This document shows positions 33,045-42,212 of a DNA stretch of 64,000 bases, piece by piece. The first letter of the stretch is position 1; the number at the start of each line of letters is the position of its first letter. Under the pieces are notes generated by a model. The model saw only the letters and a program-made list of their open reading frames with translations, had not been told where the DNA came from and made no database searches. Made by a program: the position numbers and the translations under genes. Source of the stretch: Nitrosopumilus adriaticus (GTDB lineage Archaea > Thermoproteota > Nitrososphaeria > Nitrososphaerales > Nitrosopumilaceae); assembly GCF_000956175.1 (NCBI RefSeq), contig NZ_CP011070.1, forward strand, positions 1,296,147 to 1,360,146, in the 5' to 3' direction.

Positions 33045-34184
33045 TTACTGCACTTCAACATCACTAAAATCAAATTGATTACATTTGCATGTAGTATCAA
33101 GAATTTGAGAAATTCCAGGAACCACATCATCACCGTCTATAAATCGTCTAACTGGCAGACCCCCTTCAGTCTTCAAAGATAGAGTGAATAGGTTTTTAGA
33201 ATTTTTTTTATATTTTACAGTGAATATCTTTTTCTCTGATCTTTTTCCAGATTTATCATAAACTACTACTGGTTGCTTTTCAAGAATTTTTAATTTTTTT
33301 AGAATTTTAGAATCAATATCAGAAGATGTAGAAATTTTTAGTTGAATTAAAGAATTGAATTTTAGTGGATTTTTTGGGGATTCATTAACTAATTTCAGAT
33401 TAGAAATTTTAAGAGAATTACTGTTAAAAGATGGCAATTTGAGATTTCGTTTTAAAGGATTTTGAAGTTTTACAAAAAAGGGCCTTCCATTACCCAAAAC
33501 CAAACTAGATTTGTCCTCACCTCCAATCCAAGTGAATTTAGCTGTAGTACCACCTATTTTTTCAAAAAGGAATTTTGAGATTTGGCCCTCAATACTTTCA
33601 AATTCAGAAATTCCATGAAAATCACACATTCTACATCCTTTTCCAGAACAATTTTCACATGATTTTTGTTTCTGGGGAATACCTCTCATAGTTTTGACAT
33701 ATCTCCCAGAGAATGTTATTGATTTTGAATGCAATTTGATTGAATCATCTTTTAGATTTACGGTGAATGTAACATCAGAATTTTGAGTGTCAATATTCTT
33801 TTTTGTTTTTCTAGAGAAAGATTTTGCTAGTTCTCTTGTAATGTCAGTCTTTATGCTGTCAATTCCTTTTAATTTATACTGCGAGCGAATAAAATCATCC
33901 CTATCCACAATGGATGGCTTTATCATGGCCCCAATACTGAATGTCTCAAAAGAATAGTTTGATGAGGTATCAAGCATTAATTTTAAAAAATAATTTAGAT
34001 TTTCAAATATATTTTTACATATATGACATTTTTTTGTAGTATTTTGATTTAGTTTTTTTCCTAAAAGTTTGTTTGATGACAAATGTAATTTTTTGGAGAA
34101 TAATCTACCTAAACAATTATCACATAAAGGATATTTTTTTGAGATTTGATTTGCAATAGAAATTATTTTTTGATATTCAGACAT
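33045..34184 (-). CDS. pus10: tRNA pseudouridine synthase Pus10
   Basis: 379 residues. N-terminal zinc site CDNC...CHIC (first pair in PLCDNCLGRLFSKK) and a THUMP-like region; the catalytic motif GGEDKSSLVLGNGRPF carries the catalytic Asp. Makes pseudouridine at tRNA positions 54 and 55 in archaea. Lies 22 bases downstream of srp54 on the same strand. Confidence 0.9.
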   Translation of the reverse strand: MSEYQKIISIANQISKKYPLCDNCLGRLFSKKLHLSSNKLLGKKLNQNTTKKCHICKNIFENLNYFLKLMLDTSSNYSFETFSIGAMIKPSIVDRDDFIRSQYKLKGIDSIKTDITRELAKSFSRKTKKNIDTQNSDVTFTVNLKDDSIKLHSKSITFSGRYVKTMRGIPQKQKSCENCSGKGCRMCDFHGISEFESIEGQISKFLFEKIGGTTAKFTWIGGEDKSSLVLGNGRPFFVKLQNPLKRNLKLPSFNSNSLKISNLKLVNESPKNPLKFNSLIQLKISTSSDIDSKILKKLKILEKQPVVVYDKSGKRSEKKIFTVKYKKNSKNLFTLSLKTEGGLPVRRFIDGDDVVPGISQILDTTCKCNQFDFSDVEVQ

Positions 34185-34206
34185 GCTAGAAAATTTATTT
34201 AAAATA

Positions 34207-35535
34207 TTATCCTAATCCCATTTTTCTAAGAGTACCCTGCATTTGGCGTCCTTTGGATGCCTTCATCATACTTTTAGAATTTTTATAATTTTTCAATAGT
34301 TCTTTTACTTCACCCTCGGGCCATCCAGAACCACGAGCAATTCTTTTGATTCTAGAGGAGTTGAGTAATCCTTCAGGGTCTGCTTTTTCAGCTTTTGTCA
34401 TACTTTGAATTATGTATCTCCACTTTGAAACTCTACCCTCCATTTGATCAACTTGATCACCTTTTACCATTCCAGAGAGCCCCGGCATGCTATCAAGAAT
34501 TCCTTGTAATGAACCCATTTTGCTTACTTCTTCTAACTGAGAAAGAAAATCCTCCATGTTCATTTTTCCACTAGAGATTCTTTTCATTCTTACATCATCT
34601 CCCTCTTCTTCTAGTCGTTTAGCTAAATCCAATACAGCTTGAATGTCACCCATTCCAAGTAATCGTCCAACAAATCTAGTAGGAGAGAATTTTTCTAAAT
34701 CATCAATTCGCTCACCAGTGCCGATGTACATAATTTGTGCACCAGTTGCGGCAGATGCGGCAAGCGCACCACCACCTTTAGCTGAGCTATCTAATTTTGT
34801 AATAATTACACCTCCAACAGGAATGGTTTTGTGAAACGCCTCTGCCTGGTTAAAGCATTGTTGGCCAATAGTGCCATCAATTACGAGTAACGCCAAATCA
34901 GGATCTGCAACTTTGTTAATCCTATCCATTTCATCAAGTAAATCTTGTTCTTCTTTGTGACGACCTGCCGTATCAATTAGAATGACATCTAATGGTTCAC
35001 CTTCATAATGTTTTAATCCATTTTTTACAATACTAGGAGAATCTTTGTTATTTTCTTCACCATAAACTTCAACTCCAGATTTTTCACACATAGTTCGGAG
35101 TTGTACTAATGCGCCAGGTCGGTATGTGTCAGCTCCAACTACACCAACTTTGTATCCCTGTCGGGTAAGGAATTTTGCAAGTTTTGCGGCAACAGTAGTT
35201 TTACCACTGCCTTGAATTCCAAGTAAAATGATCTTATTTTGTTTGTTAGGTTTAAAGTCAAATTCAGATTCATTTCCTAGTAATTTTGATAATTCATCAT
35301 AGAGAATCTTGACAATGTGATCTTTTCTGGAAAGACCTGGAGGGGGAGTCTCATTTAATGCCCTTTCTTCAAGATGCTTTGTGATTTCTAAAACTAGCCT
35401 CACATTAACATCGGATTGTAGCAATGCTCTTTGAACATCTTTTGAGAGTTCTTTGATTAGTTCCTCATCAATACCCGAAGATTTTACAATTTTTTTGATT
35501 GCATCACCTAAACTATTCTTTAGTCCATCAAGCAT
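34207..35535 (-). CDS. srp54: Signal recognition particle GTPase SRP54
   Basis: 442 residues. NG domain with GIQGSGKTTVAAKLA (P-loop), DTAGRHKEE and TKLD; a Met-rich M domain from ~300 for signal-sequence and 7S RNA binding. Targets nascent membrane and secreted proteins to the translocon. SRP19 is encoded elsewhere in the window (43239). First in a run with pus10 after the diphthamide gene. Confidence 0.96.
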   Translation of the reverse strand: MLDGLKNSLGDAIKKIVKSSGIDEELIKELSKDVQRALLQSDVNVRLVLEITKHLEERALNETPPPGLSRKDHIVKILYDELSKLLGNESEFDFKPNKQNKIILLGIQGSGKTTVAAKLAKFLTRQGYKVGVVGADTYRPGALVQLRTMCEKSGVEVYGEENNKDSPSIVKNGLKHYEGEPLDVILIDTAGRHKEEQDLLDEMDRINKVADPDLALLVIDGTIGQQCFNQAEAFHKTIPVGGVIITKLDSSAKGGGALAASAATGAQIMYIGTGERIDDLEKFSPTRFVGRLLGMGDIQAVLDLAKRLEEEGDDVRMKRISSGKMNMEDFLSQLEEVSKMGSLQGILDSMPGLSGMVKGDQVDQMEGRVSKWRYIIQSMTKAEKADPEGLLNSSRIKRIARGSGWPEGEVKELLKNYKNSKSMMKASKGRQMQGTLRKMGLG

Positions 35536-35537
35536 TG

Positions 35538-36218
35538 TTAATTCAATCCCGCATCCACTATTTCAAACCTTCCTCTATAGCCATCCCATTCTTTTCGAGA
35601 TTCTTTAATAATGATCGGATTTGAAAATAAAGGACAGTTAATCACAAATGTTTCTGCTTCACCTCCTTCAAAATTTAAATTGAATCCAAATTTTTTAGAT
35701 AATTGTTTCAAGGTAATAATATCTGATTTTGAAATTGATTTACCAAGCCAAGTATCATCTAAACCTCCAGAAGAAACACTTGTTATTATAAAATGATAAT
35801 TTGATTCAATTAATTCATTCATGTATGTTTTTGGTTCTGAATCCCATAAAGGTGATATTAAAATTAAATTAAATTTAGAGCAAAGGGTTTCAAATTTTTC
35901 TTTTTGGAAATTACTTTTTATCCCACCATGAACTAAACCTTGAATTTGATATTTGTCAATTGCTTTTTGCAATAATTGTCCTAACAAAACTAACTCATTA
36001 TCAGTATCATCAGAATCAGAATTTATTGTCAACTGTGGAATTTTCATAGCTCTGGATTGCAACTTTGTCCATTGAAGATTAGGATGGTGCAGTAAATGGC
36101 TTTCATCAGATTTTGCAAAAACACTCAAGAGGCAAGTTATTTCATGTCCTTGTTTTTGAGCTAGGTGAATCGCATATGTGCTATCTTTACCACCCGAGAA
36201 AAGAGAAGCTAATTTCAT
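35538..36218 (-). CDS. dph6: Diphthine-ammonia ligase-like ATP-pyrophosphatase
   Basis: 226 residues. PP-loop SLFSGGKDSTYAIHLA at the N-terminus and the family motif GLVHGGIKSNFQKEKFE, later GGEAETFVINCPLF. Amidates diphthine on aEF2 as the last step of diphthamide. Directly upstream of srp54 with two bases between stop and next start. Confidence 0.88.
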   Translation of the reverse strand: MKLASLFSGGKDSTYAIHLAQKQGHEITCLLSVFAKSDESHLLHHPNLQWTKLQSRAMKIPQLTINSDSDDTDNELVLLGQLLQKAIDKYQIQGLVHGGIKSNFQKEKFETLCSKFNLILISPLWDSEPKTYMNELIESNYHFIITSVSSGGLDDTWLGKSISKSDIITLKQLSKKFGFNLNFEGGEAETFVINCPLFSNPIIIKESRKEWDGYRGRFEIVDAGLN

Positions 36219-36334
36219 AATCTAAAAAATATTTCATTCAACAAACTTATGAGATTTGTTGAAAAAGGATGCTTCATTACTCATAATCCTCATCAACATT
36301 CAGACGGCTTTTCCGCTCATCATCAGCATCCGAT

Positions 36335-36745
36335 TTAGGATTTGATGCGCATGATTTTAGTTTTATCCATAACGACCCAGTATTCCACATTTTGTCCATT
36401 TTCCAATTTTCCTTTGACTTCATCATCAATTAATCCAACATCGATAGTCTCAAATGATTCAGAGTCCATTACTTGGACTGTATCACCATTAATTGAGATG
36501 ATTTGGCCAACTTTTTTGTTAATCATCGGAACGTGAATTTGCATACTGACTGGGCCTACAAGAGGTCTTTTTTGGCCATCAAAAATTCCTTCACCCACAA
36601 TTCGGGCTTTTGCTGCACCGTGCTTTCCTGGCTTTGATGTATCATATTCAACAATTCTACATGGCTCACCACTAGGTTGATCAGTGTGTGGTAGTAGAAT
36701 GTAAGATCCAATTTTCAAAGAACCAAGGTCAGACGGTTTACTCAT
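36335..36745 (-). CDS. Translation initiation factor aIF5A
   Basis: 136 residues. The hypusination loop YDTSKPGKHGAAKARIVG has the modified Lys; N-terminal SH3-like domain and C-terminal OB fold (HVPMINKKVGQIISI). Needed for translation of proline stretches. After the stop, the +1 frame stays open for an acidic tail (SDADDERKSRLNVDEDYE) to 36277; removal of one base near 36337 would fuse it. So the true C-terminus may be longer. Confidence 0.93.
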   Translation of the reverse strand: MSKPSDLGSLKIGSYILLPHTDQPSGEPCRIVEYDTSKPGKHGAAKARIVGEGIFDGQKRPLVGPVSMQIHVPMINKKVGQIISINGDTVQVMDSESFETIDVGLIDDEVKGKLENGQNVEYWVVMDKTKIMRIKS

Positions 36746-36778
36746 GAAAAACAGTTTTTGGTCGAATATTTAACTTTT

Positions 36779-37390
36779 CTACTTTAATTGATCAAGAATA
36801 GATAGACTCATCAAATTAGTCATTGTCATTCCTTTTCGATTAACATCTCGTCTTGTTTGTTCACAATATTTCTTCACACTTTGATGACTCTTTTCACTTG
36901 CAACTTCAATGACTACAACATGTTCAGAATATGGAAAAGTGAACTTTGACGGGGTTAAACAGAATGTATTCATATTTCCAAATCCCGCTTTCTCAATTTT
37001 TTCTCTTTTCAGTAAAAGATTTGCAATTTCTTGGAAATCTTCTCCATCTTCACCATATTCCAAATAGTATACAGTCACAAAATTTGTATCTCCGTTAACT
37101 TCCCTTCGGAATAAATCATCATGTATGTTAAATACAAAAGAAGTTTTGTCCTGATTGTGTTTAATTAGATCCTTTGATATTTTTGCACTATCTTTGAATT
37201 TTGCTAAAAGATAATGATTGGTGGAATCAGAGAAATAGGGTTTACTTTCAGTGGAAAATGTGCCCGTTACAAAAAATAATTTTTCAATATTTTTTGAGTT
37301 TATCCAAGATTCCTTTAGTTCTACAGATTCATGAGTATGCAAATATGGAGCACAGACATAACCAGAATAAGAAACCTCTAGTTGAGACAC
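36779..37390 (-). CDS. Protein of unknown function, Cys-containing
   Basis: About 203 residues from GTG 37390, chosen because TATTTAT is centred 27 bases upstream (a TTG at 37444 gives 221 residues). Soluble, mixed alpha/beta, with no signal peptide in the short form. Notable segments: SYSGYVCAPYLHTHE near the start, FSTESKPYFSDSTNHYLL, YSEHVVVIEVASEKSH and KKYCEQTRRDVNRKGMTMT near the end. I do not recognise the family. Downstream of the tRNA-Tyr promoter region but on the opposite strand. Confidence 0.6.
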   Translation of the reverse strand: MSQLEVSYSGYVCAPYLHTHESVELKESWINSKNIEKLFFVTGTFSTESKPYFSDSTNHYLLAKFKDSAKISKDLIKHNQDKTSFVFNIHDDLFRREVNGDTNFVTVYYLEYGEDGEDFQEIANLLLKREKIEKAGFGNMNTFCLTPSKFTFPYSEHVVVIEVASEKSHQSVKKYCEQTRRDVNRKGMTMTNLMSLSILDQLK

Positions 37391-37466
37391 AGAAATACAA
37401 GAATTTCTATCGCTATTTATGCTTATAATGCATGCAACGATCAAAGGGAAAAGTATCTACGATAGT

Positions 37467-37475
37467 TTTTTAATA
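37467..37475 (+). promoter_or_regulatory. TATA-like promoter of tRNA-Tyr
   Basis: TTTTTAATA is centred 28 bases before the mature 5' end of the tRNA. Confidence 0.4.
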
Positions 37476-37498
37476 CCAGAGATCCTCGTTTTTCTTGT

Positions 37499-37625
37499 CC
37501 CAAGCTAGCTCAGCCTGGTAGAGCTTCCGGCTGTAGTTGTTGGCTTTAGATGGCTGACCGAATAACAGCATATCAGGCATACAGAAACCGGGTTGTCGAA
37601 GGTTCAATTCCTTCGCTTGGGACCA
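37499..37625 (+). tRNA. tRNA-Tyr (GUA) with a 50-base intron
   Basis: Mature acceptor is CCCAAGC/GCTTGGG with discriminator A and encoded CCA (37623-37625). The C1-G72 pair is the archaeal Tyr identity element. The anticodon stem TCCGG/CCGGG closes a loop CTGTA-G/A, with the canonical 37/38 intron at 37537-37586. Spliced length is 74 bases before CCA. The exon junctions must be excised by the archaeal endonuclease; intron ends carry a possible one-base ambiguity. Confidence 0.92.
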
Positions 37626-37716
37626 CAAATTTTTCTAAAAATAAAATTAAAAATAATAAAAAGATAGACTAGTTTAAGAAAACAAAGATGAAATCTTAAA
37701 TTAAAAAACTTGTTGC

Positions 37717-37908
37717 CTATGCTGATTTTTTGACTTTTTGTGCTGCAGGTCCTTTTTGACCTTCGCCTACTTCAAACTCGACTTTATCGCCTTCGTTGAT
37801 GAATCCGTCAACATCTGATTTGTGAACAAACAGATCGTCTCCACCTTCTCTTTCGATAAAACCAAAGCCCTTAGTACGGTTAAACCACTTTACGGTGCCT
37901 TGTTCCAT
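37717..37908 (-). CDS. Cold-shock-domain protein
   Basis: 63 residues, bacterial CspA type. RNP1 is [10 protein letters not shown]2 DLFVHKSD, with the typical GTVKWFN start. Single OB-fold RNA chaperone. Such proteins are rare in archaea outside a few lineages, and this group is known to have acquired them from bacteria. No distinctive neighbour. Confidence 0.95.
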   Translation of the reverse strand: MEQGTVKWFNRTKGFGFIEREGGDDLFVHKSDVDGFINEGDKVEFEVGEGQKGPAAQKVKKSA

Positions 37909-37968
37909 TTGATACTCAAGTAATGAATTGGCTATATTAACTAAGCAGAGTAAAACAATGTAACAAAA

Positions 37969-38280
37969 TTAGAAATCTTTTGGAATGTGATTGTTATCTT
38001 TTAACCACTCAACTTGAGGAAGTGTGAATCTCCAAATAATATCACCGCGGTCAGCCTCTTTGAAATCCCAAGGTGCAATAATTACAATATCATTATCTCT
38101 AATCCAAACTCTTCTCTTTAGTTTTCCTCTGATTCTTCCTCTTCGAGTCATATTGTCAGCACATTTTACCATAACATTTTCACCGCCCATCATTTTCAAT
38201 ACACGTCCAAATAGTTCACCCTCTTCAGGAAGACGAATTTCTTTTAGTGCACTTTCATTTTTTACTTGGCGCTTTCCCAT
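37969..38280 (-). CDS. Translation initiation factor aIF1A
   Basis: 103 residues with OB fold: LPEEGELFGRVLKMMG, MVKCADNMTRRGRIRGKLKRRVWI and the C-terminal GDIIWRF. Promotes initiator tRNA binding and scanning on the small subunit. Full length, separated from the cold-shock gene by a 60-base gap. Confidence 0.95.
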   Translation of the reverse strand: MGKRQVKNESALKEIRLPEEGELFGRVLKMMGGENVMVKCADNMTRRGRIRGKLKRRVWIRDNDIVIIAPWDFKEADRGDIIWRFTLPQVEWLKDNNHIPKDF

Positions 38281-38334
38281 GACTTATTTTAACAATTTGA
38301 GCATATAACTGGTAGGGTTTTTGAATGGAAAGAT

Positions 38335-38943
38335 TTGACCTTACGCAAGAGATTTTATCCAATACAATTAAAAAAATATGTGGAATTCAAATGTATTGAG
38401 GAATGCTCACAGTGTTGTATAGAGAGAGAGTATTACCCAAGCAAGGAATTTGGAAAAATTGGCGTCCTAATTCTCCCTGAAGAAAAAGAAAAAATCGAAA
38501 ATATTTCAAAATTAAATAAAACACAAGTGAAAATTCTTCCAAGGATTGGAGTTTCAGCAGAAAAAAATTCAAGCCCAACAAAAATTTTAGCTTATCAAAT
38601 GATGGGAATTGAAAAAAATGGCAATACATGTCCCTTCTTAGATACCTCTAGCGGTAACAAATCACCACATGGAGGATTTCCATGTAAAATTTATGAAGAT
38701 AGGCCACTTGCATGTAGAGCATACCCACTGATTGAATCAAAACCAATTACACTTGATGAAAAATGTAAGTTTTGTAAAGAACATGGAAATGCAGATAATA
38801 ATCTAAATTCAGAAATGGAGGCACTCTTAAAAATTAAAGAAAGTATGGATACAGATTCGCCAGTAATTTGGAGATTTGCAACAGAGATAGGAGAAGATGA
38901 AGATCAGGCGATTTTAAAATCGGGTTGGATTTTAGAAGAGTAA
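38335..38943 (+). CDS. YkgJ-family cysteine-cluster protein
   Basis: 202 residues. Cys motif CIEECSQCC near the start, CPFLD and FPCKIYEDRPLACRAYP in the middle, CKFCKEHG further on: the YkgJ/UPF0153 pattern, thought to hold a zinc or iron-sulfur cluster. Start is TTG at 38335 (a TATATAA element ~29 bases upstream fits). The ATG at 38325 in another frame (MERFDLTQEIL...) would join it only if the A7 run near 38370 were one base shorter; possible but not preferred. Confidence 0.8.
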   Translation: MTLRKRFYPIQLKKYVEFKCIEECSQCCIEREYYPSKEFGKIGVLILPEEKEKIENISKLNKTQVKILPRIGVSAEKNSSPTKILAYQMMGIEKNGNTCPFLDTSSGNKSPHGGFPCKIYEDRPLACRAYPLIESKPITLDEKCKFCKEHGNADNNLNSEMEALLKIKESMDTDSPVIWRFATEIGEDEDQAILKSGWILEE

Positions 38944-39016
38944 GTAAACCCTAAAAACATATGGTGTAAAATAGATTCAAGCAAAAATTCAAAAGGCATT
39001 AGAACTTTTAGTCCAT

Positions 39017-39517
39017 ATGAGCGAAGATGCATGGTCAAATTTGGATAAAGTTGATCAGAAAATTATAGAGATTCTCAACAATAATGCAAGAACACCATCA
39101 AAAGAAATTGCAGCAGAATTAAAAAAATCAGGTCATGATGTTTCAGATAGAACAATCAGAAAAAGAATAGAAAGACTTGAAAAAAGTGGAATAATTAAAG
39201 GATACAAAGCAGTTCTAACAGACGTATCCGGAATAAACCAATATCAAGTAGTATTAATGAAGTTAAAACCTTCTAAATCTCTTGAAGCTGTGCAAGACTC
39301 TATCAAAGATTTCATCACAAAGTTAGACAACTATCTTCTTGTTGCAAACATGCATGGGGAATGGAATATGTTAGTAATTATTCAATCGAATTCTGAAAAA
39401 TCAAATACGCCACAAAAAATTGTAGAGAAATTTTCTGAAGAATTAATAGATTATAGAATTAATGAAGTGGACATTAAAGATGTGAATATTCTCAACATGT
39501 CATTATTGTTACTGTAA
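39017..39517 (+). CDS. Lrp/AsnC-family transcription regulator
   Basis: 166 residues. N-terminal winged HTH (KVDQKIIEILNNNARTPSKEIA then SDRTIRKRIERLEKSGIIKGY) and a C-terminal RAM-like ligand domain (QYQVVLMKLKP onward, NMHGEWNMLVIIQ). Regulates transcription in response to amino acids or similar; target unknown. The 3' end overlaps the response-regulator gene on the other strand by nine bases. Confidence 0.9.
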   Translation: MSEDAWSNLDKVDQKIIEILNNNARTPSKEIAAELKKSGHDVSDRTIRKRIERLEKSGIIKGYKAVLTDVSGINQYQVVLMKLKPSKSLEAVQDSIKDFITKLDNYLLVANMHGEWNMLVIIQSNSEKSNTPQKIVEKFSEELIDYRINEVDIKDVNILNMSLLLL

Positions 39518-40264
39518 CAAAGTATATTCAGATTCTGCAATATCTATAGATTTTTTGAGTTCATCAAGAGTGAATGGTTTTTGGATGAATGCAGATACAC
39601 CCGAACTAATTGTTTTGTTTACACGTGAAGTATTTTTTTCATCAGCAGTAATTACAATAATTTGTAATTGTAGATTATCTTTTAGAAGCTTTGATGCTAC
39701 AACATCACCTTCTAGATCTGGCAAACCCATGTCAAGGAGAACTATAGGGAGTTTATTTTCCGAAAAGAGTTTTTTGCATCCCTTGATCGAATCTTTTCCA
39801 TTTTCAAAAATATGAATTTCTGAATAGCCTAATTTTTCAAGATAACTTTTTAATTTCATTGCTACTGATTTACTATCGTCAATAATTGCAATAGGTCTTG
39901 TTACTTGAATTTTTGTAGGGATGATCATTTTTGCTTTTTGATAAACATCTTTGGCCTTGTCAAATTCACCCAACAGCAAATAACATTTTGAAGCACATAG
40001 TAAGGCACCCTTTACATTTTCAGAATTTTCCAATTTAGAATATTTTACAAATAAACTCCCTGCTTCTTTTATTTCATTTTCAAAATCTTTACCTTGTCTT
40101 TTTTTACATTCAGATGCCAACATGTACAATAGAGCGGATTTCAAGTGTTCAGATTTTTTAAGAGATTCAGCTTGATCAAGAAATAGATTGTAGGCAGTAA
40201 TGAATTGCTTATTCTTAAGATGAGTTAGTGCTATTTCACAATTAATTTTGATTGTCAATATCAA
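39509..40264 (-). CDS. TPR/SNAP-like helical protein fused to a response-regulator receiver
   Basis: 251 residues. Residues ~1-120 are paired helices with TPR/alpha-SNAP-like periodicity (ALTHLKNKQFITAYNLFLDQAE, YMLASECKKRQG, GALLCASKCYLLLGEFDKAKDVYQKAK). Residues ~128-250 are a receiver: IAIIDDSKSVA acidic pair, VLLDMGLPD phospho-acceptor, FIQKPFTLDEL with the conserved Lys. No DNA-binding domain, so output is probably by protein contacts. TTG start at 40264. Confidence 0.85.
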   Translation of the reverse strand: MILTIKINCEIALTHLKNKQFITAYNLFLDQAESLKKSEHLKSALLYMLASECKKRQGKDFENEIKEAGSLFVKYSKLENSENVKGALLCASKCYLLLGEFDKAKDVYQKAKMIIPTKIQVTRPIAIIDDSKSVAMKLKSYLEKLGYSEIHIFENGKDSIKGCKKLFSENKLPIVLLDMGLPDLEGDVVASKLLKDNLQLQIIVITADEKNTSRVNKTISSGVSAFIQKPFTLDELKKSIDIAESEYTLLQ

Positions 40265-40309
40265 TATCCACTTTTTTTATTTTATAAGATTTTGTAGGGA
40301 TTTCTCAAA

Positions 40310-41386
40310 CTACGGATTAATTACAGCACGGCCAACTATTTTTCTTGCCTTTAGATCCTCTAATGCGGTGTTTGCATCATCAAGGCTATATCTTTTTGAA
40401 ATCATAGGGTTAATGATTCCTTTCCTTGCAAGATCAAGTAGTTCTACCATGTCAGTATAATTACCAGTGTATGCGCCTTGAATAACAATGGATTTTAGGG
40501 GAATTGTCACAAGTGAAATTTCAAGTGAGCCTCCAAACAATCCAACTAAAACAATATTTCCTCTTTTACGAACAACACCCAATGCAGTTCTAACAGTTTG
40601 AGGTGCATTTACAAAGTCAATAACACTGTCAGCCCCCTTTCCATTACAGATAGAAATTATTTTATCAACTGGACTTCCTGTTCCGCTTGACAAAGAACCA
40701 GATACGCTTGTATTTACAACAAAGTCTGCACCCATCTTTTTTGCAGTATCAAATTTTTTATCATCGTTATCAATGCAAATAATTTTGGCTTTAGTTATTG
40801 CCTTTGCAATTTGAATTGCCATTAAACCCAAACCACCAGCACCAATAATTAGTAGAAATTCAGGTGAATTCTCATTTGCTTTTTTCACAGCATTGTATGC
40901 TGTAAGACCAGAGCATGCAAGCGAAGTTGCAGAATCAGGATTAACACCATCAAGCTTAGCTAAATATTTGTAATTTGGAATTAATGCATAATCAGAATAA
41001 CCGCCATCTTGAAAAACACCCATTGATTTTGGAGTATCACAAAGATTTTCATTTCCAACCTTACATGCAGGACATTCTCCACATCCAATCCATGGAAAAA
41101 CTAAAACTTCATTACCTTTGGATATGCCAGAGACGTCATTTCCAATATCTTCAACAGTACCAACGATTTCATGGCCTGGAGTTACAGGGTATTTTACTCC
41201 CCTATCTGTGACTTTCATAAAATTGCCATCACCTAGATCATATCCGCCCTCCCACAAGTGTAAATCACTATGACACACACCTACAGATTTTACTTTGAGT
41301 AGGACCTGACTTCCTTGAGGTTTCGGGGTCTCAGATTCAGATACTGAAAGGGGTTCATTTGGGCCTATAATTCTAGCAGATTTCAC
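40310..41386 (-). CDS. Zinc-dependent alcohol dehydrogenase (MDR)
   Basis: About 358 residues if started at GTG 41386, where TATA centred ~26 bases upstream fits; a longer frame to 41500 is unlikely, and it would overlap the next gene. SVGVCHSDLHLWEGGYD has the catalytic zinc Cys, TPGHEIVGTVE the next His-Glu, CGECPACKVGNENLC the four structural-zinc Cys, and GAGGLGLMAIQIAK the NAD loop. Oxidises or reduces an alcohol/aldehyde; substrate unknown. Confidence 0.9.
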   Translation of the reverse strand: MKSARIIGPNEPLSVSESETPKPQGSQVLLKVKSVGVCHSDLHLWEGGYDLGDGNFMKVTDRGVKYPVTPGHEIVGTVEDIGNDVSGISKGNEVLVFPWIGCGECPACKVGNENLCDTPKSMGVFQDGGYSDYALIPNYKYLAKLDGVNPDSATSLACSGLTAYNAVKKANENSPEFLLIIGAGGLGLMAIQIAKAITKAKIICIDNDDKKFDTAKKMGADFVVNTSVSGSLSSGTGSPVDKIISICNGKGADSVIDFVNAPQTVRTALGVVRKRGNIVLVGLFGGSLEISLVTIPLKSIVIQGAYTGNYTDMVELLDLARKGIINPMISKRYSLDDANTALEDLKARKIVGRAVINP

Positions 41387-41481
41387 AAAGGGATTTTTTT
41401 TCTGAACAATATAAGAGTTGACTGGAAGTGAGAAAAAAATAGAGCCCTTAGATATTATTGAATAGGTAAGAAAAATACTAT

Positions 41482-42159
41482 GTGAGCGAAGCCCATACAC
41501 CTAACAGTATTTCTCAGGAGCCAGTAAACATACTGTTTAGCCCATCATCAGTTGCTAAAAAAGATGTGTGGGAAATTGATCTGATACAGATTTTAAATTT
41601 ATTAATAAAAATTCTTGAGAAGACAGGCAAGAAAGATCTTAAGGTAGCAGGAATGGCGGCTTTATCATCATCGTTAATTTACAGAATGAAAGTTGAAAGT
41701 ATTTTTGCATTACAAAAAGCTGCAATGGAGAAAAAGCCAATGCATCAAAGAACAGATGTAGATATTGAGATGATAGACATTCCATATAGACATGAATCCA
41801 CTTACCCAGTTTCATTAGATGATTTGTTAGGATTACTTCAAAATCTAATTGGGACTATAGCAAATCCACAATCCAGGAGAAATCGACAAGTGGACATTGA
41901 ACCAATTGTAGCTCCAGATTTTCAAGATTACTTTATTTCACTTGAAAGCATTATAGGAAAATATGAAGATCTAGTAATGAAAAAAATTTCATTAACAGGA
42001 TTTGGGATACTTCAAGAAATTATTTCAGAGTTGGATCAAGTCGATTCAATTAGGTGCTTCTTTGCTGTGCTATTTTTAGCAAGAGATCAAAAAGTAGATC
42101 TGGAGCAAATTGAAGATGACATCAAGATTATTTTGATAAAAGAAGAATTAACAAATTGA
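41482..42159 (+). CDS. scpA: Segregation and condensation protein ScpA (kleisin)
   Basis: 225 residues from GTG with TATTATT centred ~27 bases upstream. N-terminal WEIDLIQILNLLIKILEKTG, helical middle, and a C-terminal winged-helix end (ISLTGFGILQEIISEL, FFAVLFLARDQKVDLEQ) match ScpA. Bridges the SMC dimer. Pair with ScpB. Confidence 0.85.
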   Translation: MSEAHTPNSISQEPVNILFSPSSVAKKDVWEIDLIQILNLLIKILEKTGKKDLKVAGMAALSSSLIYRMKVESIFALQKAAMEKKPMHQRTDVDIEMIDIPYRHESTYPVSLDDLLGLLQNLIGTIANPQSRRNRQVDIEPIVAPDFQDYFISLESIIGKYEDLVMKKISLTGFGILQEIISELDQVDSIRCFFAVLFLARDQKVDLEQIEDDIKIILIKEELTN

Positions 42160-42212
42160 TCAAAAATGGAGAAAAGAGTTCTTTAACTAGATTTTAGAGG
42201 AGATGAAGGTAA

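Noticed and set aside
38325-38375. ATG frame (MERFDLTQEIL...) as the true start of the YkgJ-like protein
   Set aside because: It needs a one-base change in an A7 run, and the TATA element fits the TTG at 38335 better. Kept as an alternative only.
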